This document shows positions 9,299 through 18,176 of a stretch of 64,000 nucleotides of DNA, piece by piece. Position 1 is the stretch's first letter; each line of letters begins with the position of its first letter. Below the pieces are notes generated by a model. The model saw only the letters and a list, made by a program, of their open reading frames with translations. It did no database searches and had not been told where the DNA came from. A program made the position numbers and the translations under genes. Origin of the DNA: Primula veris (taxonomy: Eukaryota; Streptophyta; Magnoliopsida; Ericales; Primulaceae); assembly GCA_963682055.1 (NCBI GenBank), contig OY821747.1:33478126-33542125 (forward strand). The letters are read 5' to 3'.

Positions 9299-10680
9299 AG
9301 ATGTTTAGCAAGGTCGATCACTGCCGGTCACCTCTTTTTTCATTACAGCGTTACGAGGAACAAATGGCATAAAGGGTATTAATCGTCATTTCCCCCGGTA
9401 ACATAGATTGATAGATATTCCTACAATTTGATTTTACATTTAACTAGATATATAATTCTACCTAATGATCTAAATCAAGTGTTAACTCAAAAACATCAGC
9501 TTGTTTATTATTTTTTTAGTCATTTTGCAAAAGGTTTAGTTGGTCAATTCGAAATATGATTTCTTAAAAAAAAAAAAACTTATCTAAATTCTTTGAAAAA
9601 AAACCCTTTAAAAGTATATTTAAATATTCCAATTATCCAAAAAAGTACAAAACAGTTAAAATTGAATGTAGCATTTAGAGAGATTTAACCTAGGCTGATG
9701 ATCTAAATCATGGTTCAACAATTTGATTAGATAGTTTTGTTTCTGTTTCTAAGATCATTTTTTTTTCTTGTTTAATTATTGATATTAAACTTTCTTGTAC
9801 AAAGCTATCCTCTTAAAAAATCGTCCAGATCGTCAGACAAATCCTTTTCCTAGGTAATAGGTAGGGATTAAAACATGACAAGGAATAAGTGACGAGTGCG
9901 GCGGAAAAAAGAAAACAAAAACATATTCTCGAAAATGCATGACAAAAAAATCCGGTACTTGCATAAGTAACAAAGTGATTGTACATGATGAAAACATTAA
10001 GCAAATATTTAAATGAGTAACTCATCACTACACTAAAAAGCAAACAAGTCTAGATATTCAACAAGCTCGATCATTTTCGGTCACGTATTTTTTGCATGCG
10101 GGGTTGTTGGGTAAAAATGGCATAAAAAGTTTTGATCGTAATTCCTACCTGTATTTAAATAAAACCTTAAATAGTAAATATTATTAATTAGAAAAATTAA
10201 AGTACAAAAATTTGGGTTAGAGAAATTTAATCTAAGCTAATGATCTAACTGAAGATCAGGTTGTTTAGTTACTTTTCACTCAATATGCAAGAGATTTGGT
10301 ATTAAAAAAAAAACCATTAAATTATTAAATTGGAACTTATTAATACGACCTATCCAAAACAAAACAAAAAAAAAAAGTACAAAATGGTGAAAATTGAATC
10401 TAATGATTAACTAGCGAAAGACTCATGATCTAGATCAAGGATTCAACAATCATCTCATTTATAATAAGAACAGATCTTTTATTTAGTTATCAAACTTTCA
10501 ATTCGGAAAATATTTTGTTGGTTATTTCAAAGCAAAGATTTTTATCGTACCTAAAGCAAGAATAGATATATAAGTAAAAAAAAAGGGAAAAAAAAAGGAA
10601 TAAAACCCTAGTTTGAATACTTGAGATGGAGGAGGTATTGATAAATAAGAAACCCTAATTTTATAAGAAGATATAAAAAA
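9299..10680. repeat. U0 subrepeats, short (ancestral-type) arrangement
   Basis: Two subrepeat heads of the form AGATRTTTARCAAGGTCGATCA lie at 9299 and 10052, 753 bp apart. After the second, the sequence passes directly into the tail that ends each unit, without the extra roughly 1 kb found in all long units. Private words such as CACTCAATATGCAAGAG and AATACGACCTATCC are shared only with U2. A minus-strand open frame here (9813-10043) is present in all units but sits in low-complexity sequence and is not a gene. Confidence 0.65.
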
Positions 10681-10688
10681 ATAAGGTT

Positions 10689-10792
10689 GATGTAGAGACT
10701 TTATTGGGAAAACCTAGTCTGACCAGTTTATATAGACGTGTGTAATCTATTTTGGGAAAATCCCATTCAAGTAATGTAGAGACTTTATTGGG
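10689..10792. repeat. 23-bp direct repeat, 80-81 bp apart
   Basis: ATGTAGAGACTTTATTGGG followed by AAAA occurs at about 10690 and again at about 10771. The pair is conserved in every array unit. It might be a short duplicated spacer; no element was recognised. Confidence 0.6.
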
Positions 10793-10820
10793 AAAAAAAA
10801 TGCTACTCCGTGCTATTAAC

Positions 10821-11050
10821 TTTTTTTTTTTGCCCAAACCAAACCTTATTGGTGGCTACTGACAGCCCAGCAGCACCGTGTTAAAAATATCTACTAAAAG
10901 CATAGTGTAATCGAACCACTAAAATTAATCATTGTATTAAGATAAAAACTGAAAACTAAAATTACTAATCAATGCTACAAAAATACAAATTTCGAACTAG
11001 CAATCTAGCCTCTCATACTCAAATAAGTGGCCACCCAATCGGTACCAAAT
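10821..11050 (-). mobile_element. Minus-strand SINE-like element with poly(A) tail, at the end of U0
   Basis: Read on the minus strand it starts near 11050 with GGGTGGCCACTTATTTGAG, has TAGTTCGAAATTTG and GTGGTTCGATTAC as B-box-like words, and ends GGTTTGGTTTGGGC followed by 11 A. Head and tail positions suit a Pol III retroposon, but no clear target duplication was found and the A box is doubtful. Copies sit at the end of every unit, with the T run at 17464, 23108, 29750, 36384, 43022, 49663, 56315 and 62963. T11 versus T10 and GTGTTAAAA versus GTGATAAAA near the other end mark the junction haplotypes. Confidence 0.4.
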
Positions 11051-11407
11051 GATTAGCTACTGTGGAGACAAACAGTACACATCATCTCAAATATCATGAA
11101 CTCCTACCCAAAAGAATATCATCAACGATTTGTACCGGCTATCAAACTAACCATTCAAACACCGTATTAAAGCAAACCACCGAAATTAAAGCTTTTAAGG
11201 CCTCAAAATCAATAATCCAACTTCCATTAGCCACAATAGTAATTACAAAACAAGCAAATCTATAGAAAGAAAATTAATAACTTGTTTTTCCATTAGATAC
11301 AAACACAAAGTTAACAGTTCTACGATTGTTGATTTATTATATTCACTCAATCAATATTTATAATATTTATAAAAATATCAACTTTATTTTCCCGGATTAT
11401 ATACATA
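11051..11407. other. AT-rich tail of U0, no gene supported
   Basis: A 67-codon frame at 11062-11265 is repeated without change in every unit, but it has low complexity, no domain, no splice context, and one nucleotide variant in two copies. I treat it as non-coding sequence preserved because the units are nearly identical. Confidence 0.45.
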
Positions 11408-11455
11408 CTAGTAATCGTGCCCCACGCGTTGCGTGCGCGATACGCAATGCAATTA
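11408..11455 (-). mobile_element. Helitron-type 3' terminus (U1)
   Basis: On the minus strand the sequence runs CACGCAACGCGTG (5-bp stem, AAC loop), then an 11-nt spacer GGGCACGATTA, then CTAG followed by T. A short GC-rich hairpin 10-12 nt before CTRR, inserted next to T, is the hallmark of plant Helitron 3' ends. A second, longer pairing, GCGTTGCGT with ACGCAATGC, overlaps it. The 5' TC end of such an element was not found, and no Rep/helicase is encoded, so this could be a fragment. Haplotype A version (GCGTGCGC). Confidence 0.5.
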
Positions 11456-11470
11456 AAATATAGAAAATAA

Positions 11471-11527
11471 GTTAATTTATGGGTTAATTTATATGGACTA
11501 ATGTTAATTTATTCATGGGACTAATGT
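11471..11527. repeat. Three-copy 19-23 bp minisatellite at the Helitron/foldback junction
   Basis: Units read GTTAATTTAT(ATG/TCATG)GGACTAAT. U2, U3 and U5-U8 have three full copies; in U1, U4 and U9 the first has lost 7 bp (ACTAATG). The unit equals the reverse complement of a stretch inside the foldback left arm (copy 0, about 6244-6270, GAATAAATTAACATTAGTCC), so the minisatellite was made from arm sequence. Confidence 0.7.
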
Positions 11528-12868
11528 CCGGCTTTGCATAAGCTTGCTTATTTTAACTTGGAAAAATAAAAGCTAAGTTAATCAAGCTGAATTTTTTTTC
11601 TTAACCTCAGTAAACACACTTCAAGAAAAAGTTCATTTAGCATCATAAAACTTTTTGAGTTATGTTGCTAAATTAGTTGTGGCTAAATTTTAGCAACAGG
11701 TTGGCAACAAATAACAACATAATTTGTTGTTAAACTAAAATTTAGCCACAACCACTTTAGCAACATAACCGAAAAAAATTTATGATGCTAAATGAACTTT
11801 TTATTGTGGTGACAATACTTCTTGCGCACCAACATTATGTTTAGCTTATTTGCATAATTTCTACGACCACACCTTCTAATGTGTCTCATCTTTCGACTCA
11901 TTCATTCCAGGTCATAATGATAACATGTACTCAACTTACAGGACTTGGTGTAGCAAAGGAAAAAAAACCAAAGCCATTAACATAATAGTACCCTTGGTAT
12001 CTCACCCAACATGTTCCCCATGACCTTGAGAGTTGATAGAACATAACATTTCTTTGAATTGAGTGAATAAATTAACATTAGTCCCCTATGAAGCATTCCC
12101 CATAAAATATCTCACATAATTATTAAAGGACTGACTCATGCATAAAATCACGTCAATTTGAATTTCGACAGAAAAACCTTCACAAGTTCCCCGTGAATCA
12201 ACACAAGAGGCTAGGTATAGCTTGGATTGGGTGTTTGACGAAGGTTAAATTAGATTGGCATAGGAAAAGGAGGGTATAACTTTTGTCAGCAAAGCACAAC
12301 ATTTTTCCTCAAGAAGAAAAATGTCAGCGAAATATATCGGACAAAAGGTTCTTTCGTATGCCAATTTAACCTTCATCAACAACCTAAACCAAGTGATACC
12401 TTGCCTCCTGTGTTGACTCACAGAAAGCTTGTGAAGGTTTTTCTATCAAAATTTAAAATGACGCAGATTTTTTTCATGAGTCAGCACGTGAATAGTTATA
12501 TCAGATATTTTACGTGGATGCTTCGTATGAAACCAATACTAATTTATTCATGCACTTCATTGGAAGTTATGTTCTATGAACTTAAGGTCTTGGGGAACGT
12601 GTTTGGTGAGATACCAAGGGTACTATTATGTTAAACGGCTTTGTTTTTTTCCCCTTTGGTACACCAAGTCCCGTAAGTTGAGGACATGTTACCGTTATGA
12701 CCTGGAATAAATGAGACCAGATGAGACACATTAGAAGGTGTTTGTAGAAATTATGCAAATAAACTAAACATAACGTTGGTGCTCAAGAATATTGTTGCTG
12801 AGGTTAATGAAAAAGTTCAACCTGAATAGCTATGCTTTTATAAAATAAGCTAGCTTATGCAAAGCCCG
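11528..12868. mobile_element. Extended foldback palindrome, U1
   Basis: The left arm (11528-12307) and right arm (12316-12868) pair around an 8-nt loop. Without the 195-bp MITE and its duplicated 3 bp the left arm is about 582 bp, close to the 553-bp right arm. Outer ends are CCGGCTTTGCATAAGC and GCTTATGCAAAGCCCG. The outer left arm (to about 11985) is the inverse complement of the right arm of copy -1; the inner left arm is of left-arm type; the right arm is of copy-0 type. Transcription through it would give a long hairpin RNA (inference). Confidence 0.85.
11617..11811. mobile_element. CACTA-type MITE in left foldback arm, U1
   Basis: 195 bp, from CACTTCAAGAAAAAGTTC to GAACTTTTTATTGTGGTG, flanked by ACA at 11614-11616 and 11812-11814. 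It is the 5060 element in inverse orientation, with the same target and TSD complement. The matching site in the opposite arm (12793-12795) is empty. Confidence 0.85.
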
Positions 12869-13023
12869 ATATAAATTTTGATTGGATGATCAAGATTTTA
12901 TTCTCGAAAGGGGTTGGTTGTTGTCATATGACCTGAAAGTTACAGGTTGGAATCATGGAAGAAGTCTATTGCAGAAAAGCATGGAAATGTTGTCTACATT
13001 GACCTAAATTTGCTTGACCTATC
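12802..13023 (+). mobile_element. Module P plus truncated SINE-like copy, first position (U1)
   Basis: B box decayed to GGTTGGAATC where copy 0 has GGTTCGAATC, a C-to-G change at the invariant TTCGA core that would be expected to weaken Pol III transcription. Cut by the leader-like segment after GACCTATCC, as in copy 0. Every later unit has the same decayed box. Confidence 0.6.
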
Positions 13024-13780
13024 CTCTAGAAAAAAAAAACATAACTCTCTCTCTCTCAAATCTCTCCCTCTTTAGTCTAAACCCTAGACACTGCCTGCCT
13101 AGGGGTGGGAGTTGTGCTTCGGCGCCCTTATACCCCTGGCTCCATACTGTAATACTCTATCACTATTCTACGAAGGAATCCGTTTTTTTTCGAATTCACC
13201 TAATTTTTATCCCCCTCTTAATTTTCTGCACTTTTACGGTGAGCTCCTCTTTTTCTGTGAGGAGTAGATTTGATCCTCCCCACCTTGTCGATCTCGTACT
13301 AACCTTAGCCGTAAGATTTATTCTGGATCGGGTTTTATAATAGGGTACTCAAGGTTGGATCTGACAGATCAGATTTTGGTGTGTTGTGACTCTCCACGAA
13401 GCCCCGCGGGTTTTTTCCAAACAAATGTACTGATTTGTTGCACTGCTAAGTGGAAGAACAAAATTTTCATTCATACAAAAGAAAAGGTAACATCAAGATT
13501 TTAGTTTCAAACAAAGGACCGTTGATCTTGTGATCAAAAATCAGAAAATTTTAAAAAAAAGTCTTCTTGGCTGATTATGGGGTTTTTAACTCAACAACAA
13601 CAGGAATATTCTCAATTGATGCCACACGATGTGGAAAAGAAGTGCGTACAAGGCCAGATGAAAGTCTGAATAATTATTATTTTTTTCTTAGCACTAGAAG
13701 TTTTTATTTACAGTTTTCGTTGTTTTAAGTTAATTTCGGATGTAATAAGGTTGTTTTGACCATTCATTATCAACGAAATA
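13024..13780 (+). other. Leader-like segment in U1
   Basis: Counterpart of 7204-7974. The 30-codon frame near its 3' end reads MGFLTQQQQEYSQLMPHDV and on to TGA. The frame from 13014 to 13340 stays open in U1-U6 but one extra CT in U7 and U8 breaks it, so there is no sign of protein-level constraint. Confidence 0.4.
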
Positions 13781-13887
13781 GTTGGTTCTACACCTTCTAC
13801 ACCTCCGCATATAAGCGTTGAGCGTTATCAAACTTGATATGAGCAACTCAATGTAAATTATTACTATACTTGATATTATTACTACTC

Positions 13888-14095
13888 AGGTTTAGAAAAA
13901 AAAGATTCAGCTTGATTAACTTAGGTTTTATTTTTCAAAGTTCAAATTAGCCAGCTAATGCAAATCCGTTCATACTTTTTGATTGGATAATCAAGATTTT
14001 TCTCCCGAAAGAAGTTGGTTGATGTCATGTCACCCAGAGGTTACGGGTTCGAGTGGTCGAAGAAGCCTCTTGCAGATATGTAACGATCCTGAGGG
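13888..14095 (+). mobile_element. Module P plus truncated SINE-like copy, second position (U1)
   Basis: Keeps GGGTTCGAGT as a B-box-like word at 14045-14054, followed by GAAGCCTCTTGCAGATATG. Similarity to other SINE copies stops at GATCCTGAGGG. Confidence 0.6.
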
Positions 14096-14212
14096 AAAAA
14101 AGAAAATTTGCAAAGGAGATAGACACTGCTGACAGTGGTCAAGAGAAGACAGATGGTAACTCTAGTGAGTGCTACTTTGTTGAGAAATATCTCAAAAAAC
14201 ATGGAAATACAG
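14096..14212 (+). pseudogene. Exon-like fragment with 5' splice-like site (U1)
   Basis: Open from 14101 for 37 codons, ending SSECYFVEKYLKKHGNT with one base over, directly before GTGAGG. The peptide looks protein-like (mixed charge, aromatic residues) rather than low-complexity, but I cannot assign a family. An AGTG tandem duplication at 14164-14171, absent from U0, sets the frame of its second half. No partner exon or start is evident. Most likely a captured gene fragment inside a mobile element; coincidence is possible. Confidence 0.35.
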
Positions 14213-14240
14213 GTGAGGGTTAGCCAGAGAGGAAGAAAGT

Positions 14241-14371
14241 CTGGTTAACGTTTTATGCTTTAGAATAGGGCATTGCATGAGTGTTATACTTTGTCAAACC
14301 ACTGCTTTGGGTGTTTGTAATTATGCTGCATGGGACCTGGTTAGCCTTATATGCTTTAGAATAGGGCATTG
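14241..14371. repeat. 96-bp direct duplication found in array units but not in U0
   Basis: CTGGTTAACGTTTTATGCTT at 14241 and CTGGTTAGCCTTATATGCTT at 14337 both run into TAGAATAGGGCATTG. U0 has one copy. An 80-codon frame beginning at 14277 owes its existence to this duplication and occurs unchanged in almost all units; it is not considered a gene. Confidence 0.7.
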
Positions 14372-14521
14372 TATGGATTTGCCCTTAATTTTGTTGTTGT
14401 ATATTTCTGTAGCGTTACATTTGTACTTGATTAAGACCGACAAAGTGTATTATTTTGTCGGATCTTATTCAGTTTTAGACTTCTTCAGTCTTGTGGAAGA
14501 GGTCTTTTTGGGGTTGTAGTT

Positions 14522-14939
14522 AATAACATGCGTAGTTTTCTTTTTATACTAAATATGGATGTCTTGGTTAAGATAAAATTAACTTTTGTCCTTTACACGT
14601 ACTTCAGAACAAGTTAGCATAATTATACTTCGGGAAAGAAACATTACCTTATCTAGTAAATCACTTATCTGCTTGAAAAATATGCCTTTGTCTGATCTTC
14701 CGCTTCATCCTCGTTTGTAACTTCTGCCTCTTCTACACCAGCAACCACAACTTTAAAGGTGGCAACTGTCACTCATTTCAAGAAAAAATATCTATTTAGT
14801 CAACAAGTAATTGCAGAATAAAAAGCTTATACAAACCTAACGTATGTTTTCCTAAATCTTTTCCGTTAAAAAAATCATTTCCATTTAAGGAAAACATTAT
14901 GCAAAGATCTAAATAAGACACTACTCAAAAAAGGAAACA
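14522..14939. other. AT-rich spacer of U1, no gene seen
   Basis: Corresponds to 8641-9298 of U0 without the 251-bp block. CCTCGTTTGTAACTTCTGCC and similar words lack repeat structure or coding signal. Confidence 0.45.
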
Positions 14940-17330
14940 AGATATTTAACAAGGTCGATCACTGCCGGTCACGTCTTTTTTCATTACAGCGTTACGAGGA
15001 ACAAATGGCATAAAGGGTATTAATCGTCATTTCCCCCGGTAACATAGATTGATAGATATTCCTACACTTTGATCTTACATTCAACTAGAAATATAATTCT
15101 ACCTAATGATCTAAATCAAGTGTTAACCCAAAAACATCAGCTTGTTTATTATTATTTTTTACTCATTTTGCAAAAGGTTTTTAGTTGGTCAATTCGAAAT
15201 ATGATTTCTTAAAAAAAACTTATCTAAATTCTTTGAAAAAAAAGACCTTTAAAAGTATATTTAAATATTCCAAATATCCAAAAAAGTACAAAACAGTTAA
15301 AATTGAATGTAGCATTTAACTAGAGAGATTTAACCTAGACTGATGATCTAAATCATGGTTCAACAATTTGATTAGATAGTTTTGTTTCTGTTTCTAAGAT
15401 CATTTTTTTTCTTGTTTAATTATTGATATTAAACTTTCTTGTACAAAGCTATCCTCTTAAAAAATCGTCCAGATCATCAGACAAATCCTTTTCCTTTTAG
15501 GTAATAGGTAGGGATTAAAACATGACAAGGAATAAGTGAAGACTGCAGCGGAAAAAAGAAAACAAAAACATATTCTCGAAAATGCATGACAAAAAAATCC
15601 GGTACTTGCATAAGTAACAAAGTGACTGTACATGATGAAAACATTGAGCAAATATTTAAATGAGCAACTCATCACTACATGAAAAAGCAAACAAGTCTAG
15701 ATATTTAGCAAGGTCGATCATTTTCGGTCACGTATTTTTTGCATGTGGAGTTGTTGGGTAAAAATGGCATAAAAAGTTTTGATCGTAATTCCTACCCGTA
15801 TTTAAATAAAACCTTAAATGGTAAATATTATTAATTAGTAAAATTAAAGTACAAAAATTTGGGTTAGAGAAATTTAATCTAAGCTAATGATCTAATTGAA
15901 GATCAGGTTGTTTAGTTACTTTTCACACAATTTGCAAGAGATTTGGTATAAAAAAACCCATTAAAGTATTAAATGGGAACTTATTAATAAGACCTATCCA
16001 AAACAAAGCAAAAAAAAAAAAAAAGTACAAAATGGTGAAATTGTAAATTTAGGGTTTAACTAGAGAAAGGCTGATGGTCAAGATCAAGGATTCAACAATC
16101 AGCTCATTTCTTATAAGAACAGATTTTTCATTTATCTATTAAACTTTCATTTTACAAAATATTTCGTCGGTTATTTCAAAGAGAAGAGTTTGATCGTCTC
16201 TAAAATCAGGAATAAGTATACAAGTAAAAAAAATGGAATAAGGGTAGAGAAAAACCTAGTTTGAATCCTGGAGATGGAGGAGGCATTGCTGAATAACTGC
16301 TGTATAGATATTTAACAAGGTCGATCATTGTCGGTTACGTAATTTTTGCATGCGGGGTTACGGGGGAAAATGGCATAAAGATTGTTAATAATAATTCCTA
16401 ACCATATTATAAAAACCCTAAATTATAATCATTATTAATTAGCAAGAAAAAAAGTACAAAACTTTGAGTTAGAGAAATTTAATCTAAGCTAATGATCTAA
16501 ATCAAGATCAGCTTGTTAATTTTCTTTTTCACTCTCAATTCGCAAGAGACTTGGTCCAACAAAAACTTTAAAAACATTAAATGGGAACTTGTTAATAAGA
16601 ACTATCCAGAACAAAACAAAAAAAAAAAAAAGAGTACAAAATGGTGAAAATTAAATCCAGCGTTTAACTAGAGAAAGACTCATGATCCAGATCAAGGATT
16701 CAACAATCAGCTCATTTCTAATAAGAACAGATTTTTAATTTAATTATTAAACCTTCAATTAGGAAAATTTTCGTTGGTTATTTCAAAGCAAAGATTTTTA
16801 TCGTCCCTTAAATCAAGAATAGATGTACAAGTATAAAAGAAACAAAAAAAAAAGGAGTAAAAGGGTAAAAAGAAAAAAAAAATAGTTTTGAGTATAAGAA
16901 ACCCTAATTTTATAAGAAGATATAAAAAAATGAGGCTGATGGTGGAAATAACGAGGAGTATGACCAGTAATAAATGGGAACTTGTTAATAAAAACTATCC
17001 AAAACAAAACAAACAAAAAAGTACAAAATGGTGAAAATTGAATCTAATGATTAACTAGCGAAAGACTCATGATCTAGATCAAGGATTCAACAATCATCTC
17101 ATTTATAATAAGAACAGATCTTTTATTTAGTTATCAAACTTTCAATTCGGAAAATATTTTGTTGGTTATTTCAAAGCAAAGATTTTTATCGTACCTAAAG
17201 CAAGAATAGATATATAAGTAAAAAAAAAGGGAAAAAAAAGGAATAAAACCCTAGTTTGAATACTGGAGATGGAGGAGGTATTGATAAATAAGAAACCCTA
17301 ATTTTATAAGAAGATATAAAAAAATAAGGT
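14940..17330. repeat. Four internal subrepeats of U1
   Basis: Heads of the form AGATATTTARCAAGGTCGATCA at 14940, 15699 and 16306, plus a headless fourth copy from about 16971 to 17330. All share GTCGGTYACG/CGGTCACG, AATGGCATAAA, TAATCTAAGCTAATGATCTAA, AACTTRTTAATAAGAACTATCC and GTACAAAATGGTGAAA in that order. Spacings are 759, 607 and about 665 bp. Copies are well diverged from each other, so this expansion is older than the amplification of whole units. The telomere-like words AAACCCTAA occur in the tails but are single. Confidence 0.75.
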
Positions 17331-18049
17331 TGATGTAGAGACTTTATTGGGAAAACCTAGTCTGACCAGTTTATATAGACGTGTGTAATCTATTTTGGGA
17401 AAATCCCATTCAAGTAATGTAGAGACTTTATTGGGAAAAAAAATGCTACTCCGTGCTATTAACTTTTTTTTTTGCCCAAACCAAACCTTATTGGTGGCTA
17501 CTGACAGCCCAGCAGCACCGTGATAAAAATATCTACTAAAAGCATAGTGTAATCGAACCACTAAAATTAATCATTGTATTAAGATAAAAACTGAAAACTA
17601 AAATTACTAATCAATGCTACAAAAATACAAATTTCGAACTAGCAATCTAGCCTCTCATACTCAAATAAGTGGCCACCCAATCGGTACCAAATGATTAGCT
17701 ACTGTGGAGACAAACAGTACACATCATCTCAAATATCATGAACTCCTACCCAAAAGAATATCATCAACGATTTGTACCGGCTATCAAACTAACCATTCAA
17801 ACACCGTATTAAAGCAAACCACCGAAATTAAAGCTTTTAAGGCCTCAAAATCAATAATCCAACTTCCATTAGCCACAATAGTAATTACAAAACAAGCAAA
17901 TCTATAGAAAGAAAATTAATAACTTGTTTTTCCATTAGATACAAACACAAAGTTAACAGTTCTACGATTGTTGATTTATTATATTCACTCAATCAATATT
18001 TATAATATTTATAAAAATATCAACTTTATTTTCCCGGATTATATACATA

Positions 18050-18097
18050 CTAGTAATCGTGCCCCACGCGTTGCGTGTGCGATACGCAATGCAATTA
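18050..18097 (-). mobile_element. Helitron-type 3' terminus (U2)
   Basis: Same CTAG-plus-hairpin arrangement; plus-strand GCGTGTGC replaces GCGTGCGC of U1, one transition beside the stem. Confidence 0.5.
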
Positions 18098-18176
18098 AAA
18101 TATAGAAAATAAGTTAATTTATGGGACTAATGTTAATTTATATGGACTAATGTTAATTTATTCATGGGACTAATGT

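Larger units (their letters stand above)
6009..11407 (+). repeat. U0, diverged edge unit of the array
   Basis: It has the same order of parts as the array units but diverges progressively toward its left end: the last 1.5 kb is almost identical to U2, the middle shows scattered differences, and the foldback portion has a shorter palindrome without a MITE. It lacks the Helitron-type terminus at its own left end and the 96-bp duplication found in array units. This is what is expected of a unit at the border, outside the reach of homogenisation. Confidence 0.85.
11408..18049 (+). repeat. Unit U1 (long form; junction haplotype A)
   Basis: Parts: foldback 11528-12868, SINE-like 12802-13023, leader-like 13024-13780, second SINE-like 13888-14095, exon-like junction after 14212, subrepeat heads at 14940, 15699 and 16306, minus-strand SINE-like T run at 17464. 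Its start has the 7-bp deletion in the minisatellite and GCGTGCGCGAT of haplotype A; its 3' end is haplotype B. Mid-unit markers GGGTTTTTTCC, CAACAGGAATAT and ATGCGTAG group it with U3 and U4. Confidence 0.9.

Noticed and set aside
9813..10043. 77-residue minus-strand frame repeated in every unit
   Set aside because: Hydrophobic low-complexity reading of AT-rich subrepeat sequence; kept only because units are nearly identical, no domain or gene context.
11062..11265. 67-residue frame identical in all units
   Set aside because: Identity follows from array homogeneity; no upstream or downstream gene signals and an unremarkable sequence.
12401..12634. 77-residue frame in the foldback right arm
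   Set aside because: Part of a palindrome; related frames on both strands of copies -1 and 0 show these are mirror readings of arms.
13014..13340. 108-130 residue frame in the leader-like segment
   Set aside because: Depends on the CT repeat length and is broken in U7 and U8; starts in SINE sequence.
16930..17300. AAACCCTAA words as interstitial telomere
   Set aside because: Single isolated motifs, not tandem telomere repeats.
11408..18049. LTR retrotransposon array sharing LTRs
   Set aside because: No TG...CA long terminal repeats, primer-binding site or polyprotein motifs seen in the unit.
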